48,008 bases of DNA, taken from Deltaproteobacteria bacterium (GTDB lineage Bacteria; SAR324; XYD2-FULL-50-16). Positions 27,681-36,605 of this stretch are shown in pieces. The first letter of the stretch is position 1, and each line of letters starts with the position of its first letter. The notes under the pieces are model-generated. The model saw only the letters and a program-made list of their open reading frames with translations, had not been told where the DNA came from and searched no databases. The DNA is taken from assembly GCA_018645005.1 (NCBI GenBank), contig JABGPJ010000108.1:1-48008 (forward strand). Reading direction: 5' to 3'. The translations under genes and the position numbers were made by a program.

Positions 27681-28655
27681 ATGTTTGCATTTACTATCCG
27701 CAGGATTATCCAAGCGATCCTCGTCATGCTGGTCATCAGCTTTATCGGATTTGCTGTGCAGTACAGCATCGGTGATCCGGTCAGGGACATGGTCGGGATC
27801 AGAGTCTCTGCCGCAGAAAGAGAAGCGTTGCGTGAAAAACTCGGACTGAACGACTCGTTTTGGATTCAATACAGCCGCTTCGTCAGAAACGCCACTCGCG
27901 GTGACTTGGGGACCTCTTACTTTTACAGTAAGCCAGCCTTGCAGGTCATCCTGCAAAAAGCACCTGCGACGCTGGAACTGGTGTTTGTCACTGCTATGAT
28001 CATCGTCCTGGTCAGTCTGCCGGTGGGAATTTATACTGCCATCAATCCCAAAAAACTGTTTTCTAAAATCACCATGGGTATCAGTACCGTGGGGGTCTCT
28101 TTTCCGGTCTTTTTAACTGCCATTGGCCTGATCTATCTTTTCGCCGTTGAGCTCCACTGGTTGCCATCCTACGGAAGAGGAGCAACTGTCAATATCGGGG
28201 GCTGGGAAACCGGTTTTCTGACCAAGGATGGGCTTTTGCACCTGATATTGCCGAGTATCGCCCTTTCGTCCATTATGTTGCCGTTGTTCATTCGGCTCAT
28301 TCGGGCTGAAATGATGGAGGTCTTGGAGACGGAATACATCAAATACGCCTGGGCCAAGGGGTTGTCCAGACGTCGGGTTTGGCTGCTGCATGCATTTAAG
28401 AATACCTTGCTGCCGGTGGTGACCGTCTTTGGTGTCGAGATCGGCATTCTGTTTGCGTTTACCATTTTGACGGAGACCGTTTTTCAGTGGCAGGGTATGG
28501 GGTTTATGTTCTATGAAGCCGTCGAAAGGTCGGATACAGCCCTGCTGGTGGCTTACCTGGTTGTGATTGGCGTCATTTTTGTCCTGATCAATACGCTGGT
28601 CGATATTTTATATGGCCTGATCAATCCGATGGTTCGAATTGCGGGGACAAAATGA
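27681..28655 (+). CDS. ABC transporter permease, DppB-like
   Basis: A 324-residue inner-membrane permease with about six helices and the DppB/OppB N-terminus FTIRRIIQAILVMLVISFIGF. GLNDSFWIQYSRFVRNATRGDLGTSY is characteristic of the group. The cytoplasmic EAA loop that contacts the ATPases includes EYIKYAWAKGLSRRRVWLLHA. Paired with the downstream DppC-like gene, which it overlaps by 4 bp (ATGA), so translation is coupled. Confidence 0.94.
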   Translation: MFAFTIRRIIQAILVMLVISFIGFAVQYSIGDPVRDMVGIRVSAAEREALREKLGLNDSFWIQYSRFVRNATRGDLGTSYFYSKPALQVILQKAPATLELVFVTAMIIVLVSLPVGIYTAINPKKLFSKITMGISTVGVSFPVFLTAIGLIYLFAVELHWLPSYGRGATVNIGGWETGFLTKDGLLHLILPSIALSSIMLPLFIRLIRAEMMEVLETEYIKYAWAKGLSRRRVWLLHAFKNTLLPVVTVFGVEIGILFAFTILTETVFQWQGMGFMFYEAVERSDTALLVAYLVVIGVIFVLINTLVDILYGLINPMVRIAGTK

Positions 28656-29572
28656 GCGATAGATGGAGCCGGTTTCGTAAGTCGTATCTGTTTTACAGTT
28701 TTAAGCGGGATCCTATTGCGATCGCCTGTTTTTCGATTTTTATCTTTCTGGTCGTAATCAGTTTTGCAGCTCCCATTGTCGCGCCATACAATCCGTATGA
28801 TACGACCACCATTGATATCATGGACTCGGAATTGCCCCCCGCCTGGATGGAAGAGGGCAATGAAAACTTCTGGCTCGGAACCGATATCCAGGGAAGAGAT
28901 TTATACAGCACCATGTTGTATGGCTTGCGCACGTCTGTTATCATTGGGATATTCGCGGTGATTTTTCAAGCCTTTGTGGGAATTGTGGTCGGTTTGATAT
29001 CGGGTTATTTTGGGGGGCGCATCGACGCCTTTCTGATGCGTATCACAGATATTCAGTTTTCGATCCCTTACCTGATCGTGGCCATCATTGCCAGTGCTGT
29101 ATTCAAGATCGCTTTCGGAGCCAACCGGTTTGAAGAATTGGCAATCCCGTTACTGGTCATCATCATCGGCATGTCTGAATGGCCCAAATATGCGCGAACG
29201 GTGCGGGCGTCAGTCCTGGGTGAAAAAAGCAAAGAGTACGTTGAAGCCGCGCGTGTGATCGGCCTCAACAATCGGCTGATCATGTTTCGGCATATCCTGC
29301 CCAATACCCTGACTCCGGTGTTGGTCATCTCCACAATTCAGGTAGCCCAGGCAGTCATGAGTGAAGCGGCACTTTCTTTTCTGGGGCTGGGGATGCCCGT
29401 TACCAAACCCTCTCTGGGGTCTCTGATTAATCTGGGGTTTGAATACGTGTTCAGCGGTTCATGGTGGATCACCTTGTTTCCTGGACTATTATTGGTCACT
29501 TTTGTATTGGTGATTTTACTGCTGGGTGATTGGTTGCGAGATGTACTGAATCCGAAACTCTATAAGGGATAA
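28652..29572 (+). CDS. ABC transporter permease, DppC-like
   Basis: A 306-residue permease, partner of the DppB-like protein. It starts with a cytoplasmic N-terminus and a helix (IACFSIFIFLVVISFAAPIVAPYNP), then WLGTDIQGRDLYSTMLYGLRTS, a hallmark of DppC/OppC. The EAA loop reads EYVEAARVIGLNNRLIMFRHILPN. LGLGMPVTKPSLG lies near the C-terminus, as expected. It ends two bases before the first ATPase gene. Confidence 0.94.
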   Translation: MSDRWSRFRKSYLFYSFKRDPIAIACFSIFIFLVVISFAAPIVAPYNPYDTTTIDIMDSELPPAWMEEGNENFWLGTDIQGRDLYSTMLYGLRTSVIIGIFAVIFQAFVGIVVGLISGYFGGRIDAFLMRITDIQFSIPYLIVAIIASAVFKIAFGANRFEELAIPLLVIIIGMSEWPKYARTVRASVLGEKSKEYVEAARVIGLNNRLIMFRHILPNTLTPVLVISTIQVAQAVMSEAALSFLGLGMPVTKPSLGSLINLGFEYVFSGSWWITLFPGLLLVTFVLVILLLGDWLRDVLNPKLYKG

Positions 29573-29574
29573 CT

Positions 29575-30591
29575 GTGGGCCATTTACTGGAAGTCAAAGA
29601 TCTGAAAGTCACATTTGCCCTTCGATTCGGCGATCTCACCGCTATCGACGGTGTAAGCTTCACGCTGGACCGAAAAGAAAAACTGGGATTGGTAGGGGAA
29701 AGTGGCGCCGGTAAGTCCGTCACCGGTTTTTCCATCATCAACCTGATCAGCAAACCAGGGTTTATCTCCGAGGGCAAAGTTATCTTCGAAGGCCTGGAAT
29801 TGCAGTCACTCTCAGACAAAGATATTCGCTCGATCCGAGGCAATCGTATCAGTATGATTTTTCAGGATCCCATGATGACGCTGAATCCGGTGCTGACGAT
29901 CGGCACGCAGATGATTGAAACGGTGATGGCTCACAAAAAAGTGAGCAAGAAGGAGGCGGCGGAAATCGCGCTGGAAAAACTGAACAAGGTCTACATCCCC
30001 TCCCCGGAAAAACGGTTGCAGCAATATCCCCACGAATGTTCAGGTGGTATGCGCCAGCGGATCGTCATTGCTATTGCGCTGCTGACTGATCCTTCCTTGA
30101 TCATTGCAGACGAGCCCACAACGGCGCTGGATGTAACTATCCAGGCCGGGATTATGGATCTGTTGATCGAATTGTGCAACACAGAAAACATGGGGTTGAT
30201 TCTGATCACCCATGATCTGGCAGTTGTTTCTCAGGTTACTGAGAAAATTGCTGTGATGTATGCCGGCAAAATAATCGAAACGGGCCCCACCGACCTGATT
30301 GTCAAAAAGCCGCGACACCCGTATACAAAGGGTTTGATAAAGTCACTGCCGGGAGCGCAACAGCCAGGAGAAACCCTGAACCAGATTCCCGGTATGATGC
30401 CGACGCTAACTGATATCCCCAAAGGATGCGCCTTTCATCCGAGGTGCGAAATCCATGAATCGGTCTGTACCACAAAAATACCGATCCTGCAGGAGGCCGG
30501 GCAGAAGGATCATCTGGCGGCTTGTCATTTGCTGCATAAGACATTGGAAGAAACGAATGGAGCCCAATCAACACCGGAACAAGACAATTGA
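29575..30591 (+). CDS. ABC transporter ATP-binding protein, DppD-like
   Basis: A 338-residue ATPase subunit. Walker A GESGAGKS, the Q-loop in MIFQDPMMTLNP, signature SGGMRQR and Walker B LIIADEPTTALD are all intact. The C-terminal oligopeptide-transporter extension has GCAFHPRCEIHESVC, whose cysteines may bind a cluster, as in Dpp/Opp ATPases. It starts with GTG at 29575, two bases after the permease stop. Its stop codon overlaps the TTG start region of the next ATPase. Confidence 0.94.
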   Translation: MGHLLEVKDLKVTFALRFGDLTAIDGVSFTLDRKEKLGLVGESGAGKSVTGFSIINLISKPGFISEGKVIFEGLELQSLSDKDIRSIRGNRISMIFQDPMMTLNPVLTIGTQMIETVMAHKKVSKKEAAEIALEKLNKVYIPSPEKRLQQYPHECSGGMRQRIVIAIALLTDPSLIIADEPTTALDVTIQAGIMDLLIELCNTENMGLILITHDLAVVSQVTEKIAVMYAGKIIETGPTDLIVKKPRHPYTKGLIKSLPGAQQPGETLNQIPGMMPTLTDIPKGCAFHPRCEIHESVCTTKIPILQEAGQKDHLAACHLLHKTLEETNGAQSTPEQDN

Positions 30592-31610
30592 ATGCCATGC
30601 AAAATGAAAAGCAACTACTGACTGTAAAGAATCTGGTTAAACATTTCGATATCTCAGGGGGGCTGCTCGATCAACTGGCCATCCAGAAAAGAAAAATCGT
30701 CCGTAAAAGAACCATTGTCAAAGCGCTGAATGATATCAGTCTGGAGATCAATGCAGGTGAAACCCTGGGAGTTGTCGGTGAAAGCGGTTGCGGAAAATCC
30801 ACCCTGGCACGGACTGTCCTGTGCTTGTACAAACCCAATTCAGGGGAAATATATTATAAAGGAAATCGGATCGATGGGTTGAATCACAAGGAGATGCTGC
30901 CGTTCCGTACCAAAATGCAGATGATCTTCCAGGATCCTTACGCCTCTCTCAACCCAAGGATGACAGTCACCCGCACACTGGAAGAGCCGGTTCTTTTTCA
31001 CGACCGCGGCCTCACTTCCCGGGAAGTACAGCAAAAGGTGGCTGACGTCATGGAACAAGTGGGTGTTGATCCCACGTGGAGTGATCGGTATCCCCACGAA
31101 TTCTCCGGTGGCCAGAGGCAGCGCATCAGTATTGCCAGAGCATTGATGGTAGACCCGGAGTTTGTAGTGGCGGATGAACCGGTCTCTGCTCTGGATGTCT
31201 CCATCCAGGCCCAGATCTTGAATCTGCTGATGGAAGCTCAGCAGAAGAGAGGGCTGACCTATATGTTGATTACCCATGACCTTTCAGTCGTGCAGTATTT
31301 TGCTACCAGAGTGGCAGTGCTCTACCTGGGTATGCTCTGTGAGGAGGCTGAGACCGCAGAACTGTTCAATGCCCCTCGTCATCCTTATACTCAGGCGCTG
31401 CTTGCTGCCATTCCCAAACTGGGAGAAAAAAAGGCCAAGTATATCAAAATGAAGGGTGAGGTCCCGACTCCTATCAACCTCCCATCAGGATGTGTTTTTC
31501 ACGGCCGTTGCCCCTTCGCCAACGAACGTTGCGAGCGAGAGGTTCCAAGCCTGCAGAAACAGGAATCCCGTATTATTGCCTGTCACGCAGTGGAAGAGGG
31601 GCGGCTTTGA
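30588..31610 (+). CDS. ABC transporter ATP-binding protein, DppF-like
   Basis: A 340-residue second ATPase of the importer. Walker A GESGCGKS, SGGQRQR and FVVADEPVSALD are intact, and the C-terminal GCVFHGRCPFANERC is the Dpp/Opp-type cysteine segment. It starts at TTG 30588, overlapping the previous stop by 4 bp, or at ATG 30597. It forms a heterodimer with the DppD-like subunit under the two permeases. It is last gene of the importer operon. Confidence 0.94.
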   Translation: MNAMQNEKQLLTVKNLVKHFDISGGLLDQLAIQKRKIVRKRTIVKALNDISLEINAGETLGVVGESGCGKSTLARTVLCLYKPNSGEIYYKGNRIDGLNHKEMLPFRTKMQMIFQDPYASLNPRMTVTRTLEEPVLFHDRGLTSREVQQKVADVMEQVGVDPTWSDRYPHEFSGGQRQRISIARALMVDPEFVVADEPVSALDVSIQAQILNLLMEAQQKRGLTYMLITHDLSVVQYFATRVAVLYLGMLCEEAETAELFNAPRHPYTQALLAAIPKLGEKKAKYIKMKGEVPTPINLPSGCVFHGRCPFANERCEREVPSLQKQESRIIACHAVEEGRL

Positions 31611-31622
31611 GCCCATTAAGAA

Positions 31623-31883
31623 CTAAGCTGCATGGGCTTCTGGATTCAGAGCCAGGCCTTTGCTTGCGTTGGTGATTTCAGAATTGATTGGCGTTCTAAG
31701 CCCGGATAGTCCGAGGACATGACTTAGAGCCATAATTGCGATTGAAAGTACCACTGCTGATGGGAACCCAAGATATATGAAAATTCTGGGGATAAGGTCC
31801 AAAGGAGCAGCTTGAACTGCAGGATAGGATACGAAGATAATGGATAGAACACTTGCAATGTAGCTAAAAATAAAAGTTTTCAT
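31623..31883 (-). CDS. Small two-helix membrane protein, hypothetical
   Basis: An 86-residue frame. It has a hydrophobic N-terminus (FIFSYIASVLSIIFVSYPAVQA, possibly a signal peptide cleaved after VQA) and a second helix (FIYLGFPSAVVLSIAIMALSHVLGL), then a polar tail. The ribosome-binding site is weak (TTGAG). It is convergent with the importer operon and I do not recognise a family. A real small membrane protein is plausible because the hydrophobicity pattern is tidy. Confidence 0.45.
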   Translation of the reverse strand: MKTFIFSYIASVLSIIFVSYPAVQAAPLDLIPRIFIYLGFPSAVVLSIAIMALSHVLGLSGLRTPINSEITNASKGLALNPEAHAA

Positions 31884-32392
31884 GTTTTTCTCAAATTTAG
31901 TTGTAACTATTCAGTTGTTTTTACCTAAACCCCTCACGCTTCCGGTGCGAGTCGCTCAAATGATGAAATGTTAATTTCTATTCTGCAGCAAGTGAACCAT
32001 GATTCGATTATTAACAGTTTTTTAGATGTAACTGAAAATAATTTTGTTTAAGCTGTTGTTATAAAAAACTAAAAAAACAAAAACATTTGAGGCTCTAAAC
32101 ATGAGAAAGGAGCTTGTGCACGGCAGGAGAAGGATTTCCCTCTTCAAATTCATGGGGCTTAAGAGGGGTGGCGTCTACAGAAAAACCTGACAAGGCCCTG
32201 ACAGTGGGGTTGTAAAATTTGGATGGGGTCAGGAAATATCAAAAAACACAGTGTCCGGATATTGGAATGCACTGTCCATATTTTGTAATAACATAAGCAA
32301 CTGTAATAAAACAATATAACTTAGCAATCTCCAGGGCAGGTGTACAAAATGAAGTCATTTCCATGCATATCACCTGCTCGTGATATCTGGGA
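31884..32392. other. Intergenic region with one possible small ORF
   Basis: About 500 bases, AT-rich on the left. It holds a hairpin at 32367-32386 (ATATCAC paired with GTGATAT) seven bases after the sigma-54 activator stop, a possible terminator without a T-run, and the small frame at 32101-32190. No repeat or RNA gene was recognised. Confidence 0.4.
32101..32190 (+). CDS. Possible 29-residue basic peptide
   Basis: An ATG frame preceded by GAGG at good spacing encodes a short, Arg/Lys-rich peptide (begins MRKELVHGRRR, ends GGVYRKT). Nothing is recognised. A frame of this length can occur by chance; the ribosome-binding site is the only positive sign. Confidence 0.2.
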   Translation: MRKELVHGRRRISLFKFMGLKRGGVYRKT

Positions 32393-33778
32393 TCAGGGCT
32401 GCAGGGTTTCCGGATTTTGAAAAATACCCAGTCGTTTGATCTTTTCATAGAGAGAACTGCGGCTGATACCCAAGCGGCGTGCGGTGACTTTTTTATTCCA
32501 ACTGTTTGACTCCAGCATATGAATGATATGCCGTTTTTCATTGGCAATCAGGCTGTCATCGATTTCAGTGGTTGTTTGCGCAAACAGTTCTTCATTGGCA
32601 AATGGCAGATCGTGGCCTTCTATCTGGTCTCCTTTCGCCAATGTAACAGCATACTGGATGCAGTGCTCCAGTTCGCGAATATTTCCCGGCCAGTTGTAAA
32701 TCAGCAGTTGTCTCATTGCCGCCGGGGAAAAACCCTGCAAATTCTTTCCCGTCTCGTCTTTAAATCGTCCCAGAAAGTGTGCAGCCAGGAGGGGAATATC
32801 ATTTGGTTTACTTCTGAGTGCGGGTAGAAAAACAGGGATGACATTCAGGCGATAAAACAGGTCAGATCGGAACTTGTTATTGAGCACCTCTTTCTTGAGA
32901 TTTTTATTTGAAGCAGTGATGACGCGAATGTCTACGGATATAATCTCATCTCCACCCAGGCGTTTGAATTTTTGAGTTTGAAGCACCCGCAGAAGTTTGA
33001 CCTGGGCCTGGGGTGAGATATCCCCGATCTCATCCAGAAAAATAGTCCCTTTATCAGCCTGTTCAAACCGTCCGGCTCTGGTCTTGGTGGCTCCTGTGAA
33101 GGCCCCCTTTTCGTGTCCGAAAAGCTCGCTTTCCAAAAGGGTTTCCGGAAACGCGGAACAGTTGATCACGATGAAAGGGTTATCTTTTCTGGGGCTGAGG
33201 CGGTGTATCGCGCGAGCAACCAGCTCTTTCCCGGTTCCGCTTTCACCTTGAACCATGACGGTGGTATTGGTGATAGCAACATCTTCAATGAGCCTGTACA
33301 CCACCTGCATTTTTGGATCTTTGCCGACAATCTGCTCAAACTGACTGATCACATTGTCCTGGAAAGCCACTTCCGCCATTTGAATGGGGTGTCGTTTGGC
33401 AGGATGGGCTATCGATTCAATCACGGGGCATTCACGGCAGGTTTTCCATTTTTCAGGCCATGGTTTATTTTGATTTCCTTCGCAGACTGTTCCATCAATC
33501 AGCCAGCAGATCCTCCCCGACTGGAATTCCCAGGCCGGGCAATTTAATTTCTTCTCATTGGAACAGTTTTTAATCTTCCAGCAGGGTTGTCGAGCAACAT
33601 CTTCTGACAACATTCTTGAGAGCAGAAAATAGAGTCGACCTTCATGCTCTTCTGATATTTGGATTTCTCCAGTTTCATAAGTATGAACCAGTTGCTCCGA
33701 AACGCCCAGCAACTGGGCCAGTTGCGATGGCGTTTTGTGAAGCCTGTTGCGAAAAACCAGAAACTCAGACGTTTTCAT
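32393..33778 (-). CDS. Sigma-54-dependent activator with XRE and Cys-cluster sensor
   Basis: A 461-residue enhancer-binding protein. Residues ~5-45 form an XRE-type helix-turn-helix (SQLAQLLGVSEQLVHTYETG). Residues ~66-120 hold seven cysteines (CWKIKNC, NCPAW, ICWLIDGTVC, CRECPV), suggesting a metal or iron-sulfur sensor. The AAA+ domain has Walker A GESGTGKE, the sigma-54 loop GAFTGA (within GHEKGAFTGATKT), Walker B GTIFLDEIGD and the arginine region FRSDLFYRLNV. The C-terminus is a Fis-type helix-turn-helix (KKVTARRLGISRSSLYEKIKRLGI). It is divergent from the lipase-like gene. Target genes are unknown and no sigma-54 promoter was found by eye. Confidence 0.9.
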   Translation of the reverse strand: MKTSEFLVFRNRLHKTPSQLAQLLGVSEQLVHTYETGEIQISEEHEGRLYFLLSRMLSEDVARQPCWKIKNCSNEKKLNCPAWEFQSGRICWLIDGTVCEGNQNKPWPEKWKTCRECPVIESIAHPAKRHPIQMAEVAFQDNVISQFEQIVGKDPKMQVVYRLIEDVAITNTTVMVQGESGTGKELVARAIHRLSPRKDNPFIVINCSAFPETLLESELFGHEKGAFTGATKTRAGRFEQADKGTIFLDEIGDISPQAQVKLLRVLQTQKFKRLGGDEIISVDIRVITASNKNLKKEVLNNKFRSDLFYRLNVIPVFLPALRSKPNDIPLLAAHFLGRFKDETGKNLQGFSPAAMRQLLIYNWPGNIRELEHCIQYAVTLAKGDQIEGHDLPFANEELFAQTTTEIDDSLIANEKRHIIHMLESNSWNKKVTARRLGISRSSLYEKIKRLGIFQNPETLQP

Positions 33779-34061
33779 GCTTAAAATCTGCGGTTTTTAT
33801 TTTATTAGTTCAGGCTGACTGTTGAACCGGACTGTGATGTCTTGAGACGTTTTATTAATTCAGCGCTCAGTATAACATTAGATTTGGATGAACGTCACCT
33901 GCAACATCAATATAACAGCTCATTTTTAGATTTAATTTTAAGCTTCGTAATTCCAGGGTCTAGCCCTTTTGCTTGATTTGTGATAATCAACATTTACAGT
34001 CAGGTCAACCCTTACTCGCCAGCTTGTATGCCTTGATCTGACTACAATGACCTGAACAAAG

Positions 34062-34184
34062 TCAGCAATGTCCGGTTAGGTTTTTGCAAAACGAAAGCTG
34101 AATGATAAAATCATTCTCTGCGAATAAGCTCCATCCAGGTTTTTTCATTCAGCTTTCTACAAAAACCTCACCGGACATTGCTGA
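34062..34184. mobile_element. MITE-like element with 7 bp target duplication
   Basis: A 123 bp palindromic element. The left end TCAGCAATGTCCGGTTAGG and the right end, read on the other strand, TCAGCAATGTCCGGTGAGG differ at one base. Pairing continues through GTTTTTG and GAAAGCTGAATGA, so the arms are ~45 bases. Direct repeats AACAAAG at 34055-34061 and 34185-34191 flank it. It carries no gene and ends 30 bases before the lipase-like start codon, inside the 33779-34213 divergent promoter region. Confidence 0.82.
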
Positions 34185-34213
34185 AACAAAGTATATCAAA
34201 AAGGAGGGAGAGA

Positions 34214-35047
34214 ATGAAAAACCAAGAGAACTATTTTGATGGCATAAATGAGACAAAGATATACTATCAGACTTGGACACCAGACAGCCCCAAAGGCCTG
34301 ATCCTTGTCATTCACGGTTATGGAGAACATTCCGGGCGTTACATGAATGTGGTGGATACGTTGGTGCCCGACGGGTACACAGTGTGGGCCCTGGATAACA
34401 GGGGACATGGCAAGTCCGAAGGTCGGCGGTGTCACGTCAATAGATTCACTGATTTTTTGGAGGATGTCCAAATATTTGAAAAAATCGCCAGAGGGGCACA
34501 TCCGAAATTACCGGTTCACGTCCTTGGTCATTCAATGGGCTCTCTGATAGCCAATCACTATGTATCCAGTCGGGAGGCACAGAATTATAAATCACTTACG
34601 CTTTCCGGGACCGGGGCAGCACCCGGACCGGCAATCAACGCAATTCTCGTGCTTATCTCCAATATTTTATCTGCGATTGTACCCCGATTGTCTCTTGCGT
34701 CAGGCTTGGATCCAAACTTCATCAGCTATGATCAAAAGGTTGTTGAGGCCTATGTGAATGATCCGCTGGTTGAGAACAAGATTACCACCCGTTTGGGAAG
34801 TGAGATGATGGCTTCTCTACCCAAAATGATACCGGCAGCAGCCAAGCTTGAGATTCCGACGATGATGCAGATCGGGTCGGAGGATGAGTCGTTCCATCCG
34901 GATAGCTGGGACAAGCTATTTGCAGCGATCGGCGTCGAGGATAAAGTTTTTAAGAAATATGAAGGCTGCAGACACGAAGTCTATAATGAGATAAAAAAAG
35001 AGGTTCCACTCGGCGATTTGAAGGAGTGGCTCAACAAACACAATTGA
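34214..35047 (+). CDS. Alpha/beta hydrolase, monoacylglycerol lipase / lysophospholipase-like
   Basis: A 277-residue serine hydrolase of the Hydrolase_4 (PldB/MGL) family. ILVIHGYGEHSGRY forms the oxyanion region, VLGHSMGSL holds the nucleophile serine, GSEDESFHP the aspartate, and YEGCRHEVYNE the histidine, so the triad is complete. ALDNRGHGKSEGRR is also typical. It has no signal peptide and is cytoplasmic. I start at ATG 34214, preceded by AAGGAGGGAG; the upstream TTG frame at 34178 lies in the MITE-like element. A monoglyceride or lysophospholipid substrate is a family-based guess. Confidence 0.9.
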   Translation: MKNQENYFDGINETKIYYQTWTPDSPKGLILVIHGYGEHSGRYMNVVDTLVPDGYTVWALDNRGHGKSEGRRCHVNRFTDFLEDVQIFEKIARGAHPKLPVHVLGHSMGSLIANHYVSSREAQNYKSLTLSGTGAAPGPAINAILVLISNILSAIVPRLSLASGLDPNFISYDQKVVEAYVNDPLVENKITTRLGSEMMASLPKMIPAAAKLEIPTMMQIGSEDESFHPDSWDKLFAAIGVEDKVFKKYEGCRHEVYNEIKKEVPLGDLKEWLNKHN

Positions 35048-35149
35048 GTGTTGCCTCTCGAATATGGGCCGATCAAGTTCCAGCCAATTCGAGAGCCACC
35101 AATTTGAAAGCTGACAACACAACCTGTTAAATACCTTATGGAGTGATCA

Positions 35150-35230
35150 ATGGAAGATAGTTTTGCCATAAGTCCCAAAGAAAAAAAGGAAAAGAACAAA
35201 GAAATCCTGCGCTCCAAAGGAGAACTCTAA
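35150..35230 (+). CDS. Possible 26-residue charged peptide
   Basis: An ATG frame with GGAG nine bases upstream encodes a short Lys/Glu-rich peptide (begins MEDSFAISPKEKK, ends RSKGEL) in the gap after the lipase-like gene. Its last four bases overlap the end of the convergent aldo/keto reductase gene. No family is recognised, and chance remains quite possible. Confidence 0.22.
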   Translation: MEDSFAISPKEKKEKNKEILRSKGEL

Positions 35231-36249
35231 AACTGGGAAGCGATCTGGTCAAAGTTTTTCCTTTGTTCTCTGATGATTTCAGGTATCGCCAGATTGTAGG
35301 GGCATTTTGCCAGGCATTCTTCGCAATCCGTGCAGTTGTCTACACTTTCCATGGCGCCTTTGGACAAGGCGACAGCCACATTCGGGGCGAGACGTGCTGC
35401 CATGGAACGGAATATCATGACGTCGGAAATCTGGACTTCCTGTTCGCAGGGGAGACAGTAACGGCAGCGGTGGCAAAAATCCTTTCCCAGGTCTGTACGT
35501 ATTCTTTCGATCTCATCTTTATCTACCTGGCTGAGGGATTGAGGAGATTCATAGAGAGCGAGTATCTCATCCAACTCTTCTCGCGTGCTGATCCCGGGGA
35601 TAGGCACAATATCCGGATATTGTTGCAGATATTTAAAACAGAGAGCGGCACTCTCCAACAACCCACCTCCCAGCGGCTTCATTGCGATAATCCCCATGTC
35701 GAATTCCCTGGCCACTTGAAATAGCTCGTCCAGGGGCTCTTTCTCGATGAAGTTGAAAGGGAATTGAATGGTTGAAAACAGACCGGTCTGGCAGACCCTG
35801 ACCGCCGTATCGATGTTATGGGAGCTGAATCCAATGTGCTTAATCTTTCCGACAGCCATGGCCTCTCTGACCGCCTTCATCGCACCATCAGGGGCCAGTA
35901 CTTGCTTCAATTCCTCATCGGTTGCGATATTGTGGAACTGGAACAGGTCAAGATAATCGGTCTGCAGGTTATCAAGACTGCGGGCAATGTGCGCCGCTGT
36001 TCCTTCAGCGTCTCTCTTGAGTGTTTTAGTGGCAATGATAACTTTATCCCGCACTGAACCCAGGGCGGCTCCGATTTTCTTTTCGCTGTCGGCGTACATG
36101 TTGGCCGTATCAAAAAAGTTTATACCCTTGTCAAAGCAGTAACGAACGATGGCGACGCCCTCTTCGAAACCCAATGGTATGATTGGTATGCCGCCGAATC
36201 CTAACTCTGAAACCTGAAGTTCGGTTTTGCCAAGCCTGATTGATTTCAT
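35227..36249 (-). CDS. Aldo/keto reductase with C-terminal iron-sulfur domain
   Basis: A 340-residue protein. Residues 1-~255 form an aldo/keto reductase barrel with the catalytic pattern D-TANMYADSE (Asp, Tyr), VIIATKT (Lys) and LFQFHNI (His). The C-terminal ~85 residues carry two cysteine groups, CHRCRYCLPC and CTDCEECLAKCP, the second a 4Fe-4S ferredoxin motif. This fusion is common in anaerobes and implies electron exchange with ferredoxin-like partners. AAAGGAG precedes the start. The substrate is unknown. Confidence 0.92.
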   Translation of the reverse strand: MKSIRLGKTELQVSELGFGGIPIIPLGFEEGVAIVRYCFDKGINFFDTANMYADSEKKIGAALGSVRDKVIIATKTLKRDAEGTAAHIARSLDNLQTDYLDLFQFHNIATDEELKQVLAPDGAMKAVREAMAVGKIKHIGFSSHNIDTAVRVCQTGLFSTIQFPFNFIEKEPLDELFQVAREFDMGIIAMKPLGGGLLESAALCFKYLQQYPDIVPIPGISTREELDEILALYESPQSLSQVDKDEIERIRTDLGKDFCHRCRYCLPCEQEVQISDVMIFRSMAARLAPNVAVALSKGAMESVDNCTDCEECLAKCPYNLAIPEIIREQRKNFDQIASQF

Positions 36250-36505
36250 ATCTTAATTCTCCTTTGGAGTTTGGTTTGTAATTTTTAAGCTGTTAACGTC
36301 CATTGATTGACCTGAAGGTGGCACCACTTCTTTTTCAAATTGGTAATTGACTGCTAAAGATTTCATCCTGGTTATTATATTGTCAACTCCGATTTGGGAA
36401 AAAGGAGAGCTGCTCTCTGGCTTCAAAAAAGGGAATTCCTATCATCAGGAGATTGCTGCTTTCTTTGTCAGACCTTTTGTTATATTCTTCACTTTGTATT
36501 GACGT
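36250..36505. other. Intergenic region upstream of the aldo/keto reductase
   Basis: This gap holds the aldo/keto reductase promoter on the minus strand. It contains a small odd palindrome GAGAGCTGCTCTC near 36405. TGGCAC near 36321 recalls a sigma-54 -24 box, but the -12 GC is absent. No gene is seen. Confidence 0.3.
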
Positions 36506-36605
36506 AGGGATCGTTCATAAATAACTTCACATAATCTATTTGCAAAAGCCCCAAAAACACTGGACATTTTGCGAACAGAATGTGAAGTAATTTATGAGCC
36601 GACCC
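36506..36605 (-). repeat. Palindromic repeat family, copy C (reverse orientation)
   Basis: A 100 bp imperfect palindrome. Read on the minus strand it starts GGGTCGGCTCATAAATTAC and ends GAACGATCCCT, differing from copy B at only a handful of positions. The two arms share AACTTCACAT and GCAAAA in opposite orientation. It lies about 120 bp upstream of the MoxR gene; the rest of the gap to 36722 shows nothing more. Confidence 0.85.

Noticed and set aside
33779-34061. Possible sigma-54 promoter for the lipase-like gene beside the sigma-54 activator
   Set aside because: GG and GC pairs near 33886-33903 and 33957-33972 are 12-13 bases apart, not the required 10, so neither is a valid -24/-12 site.
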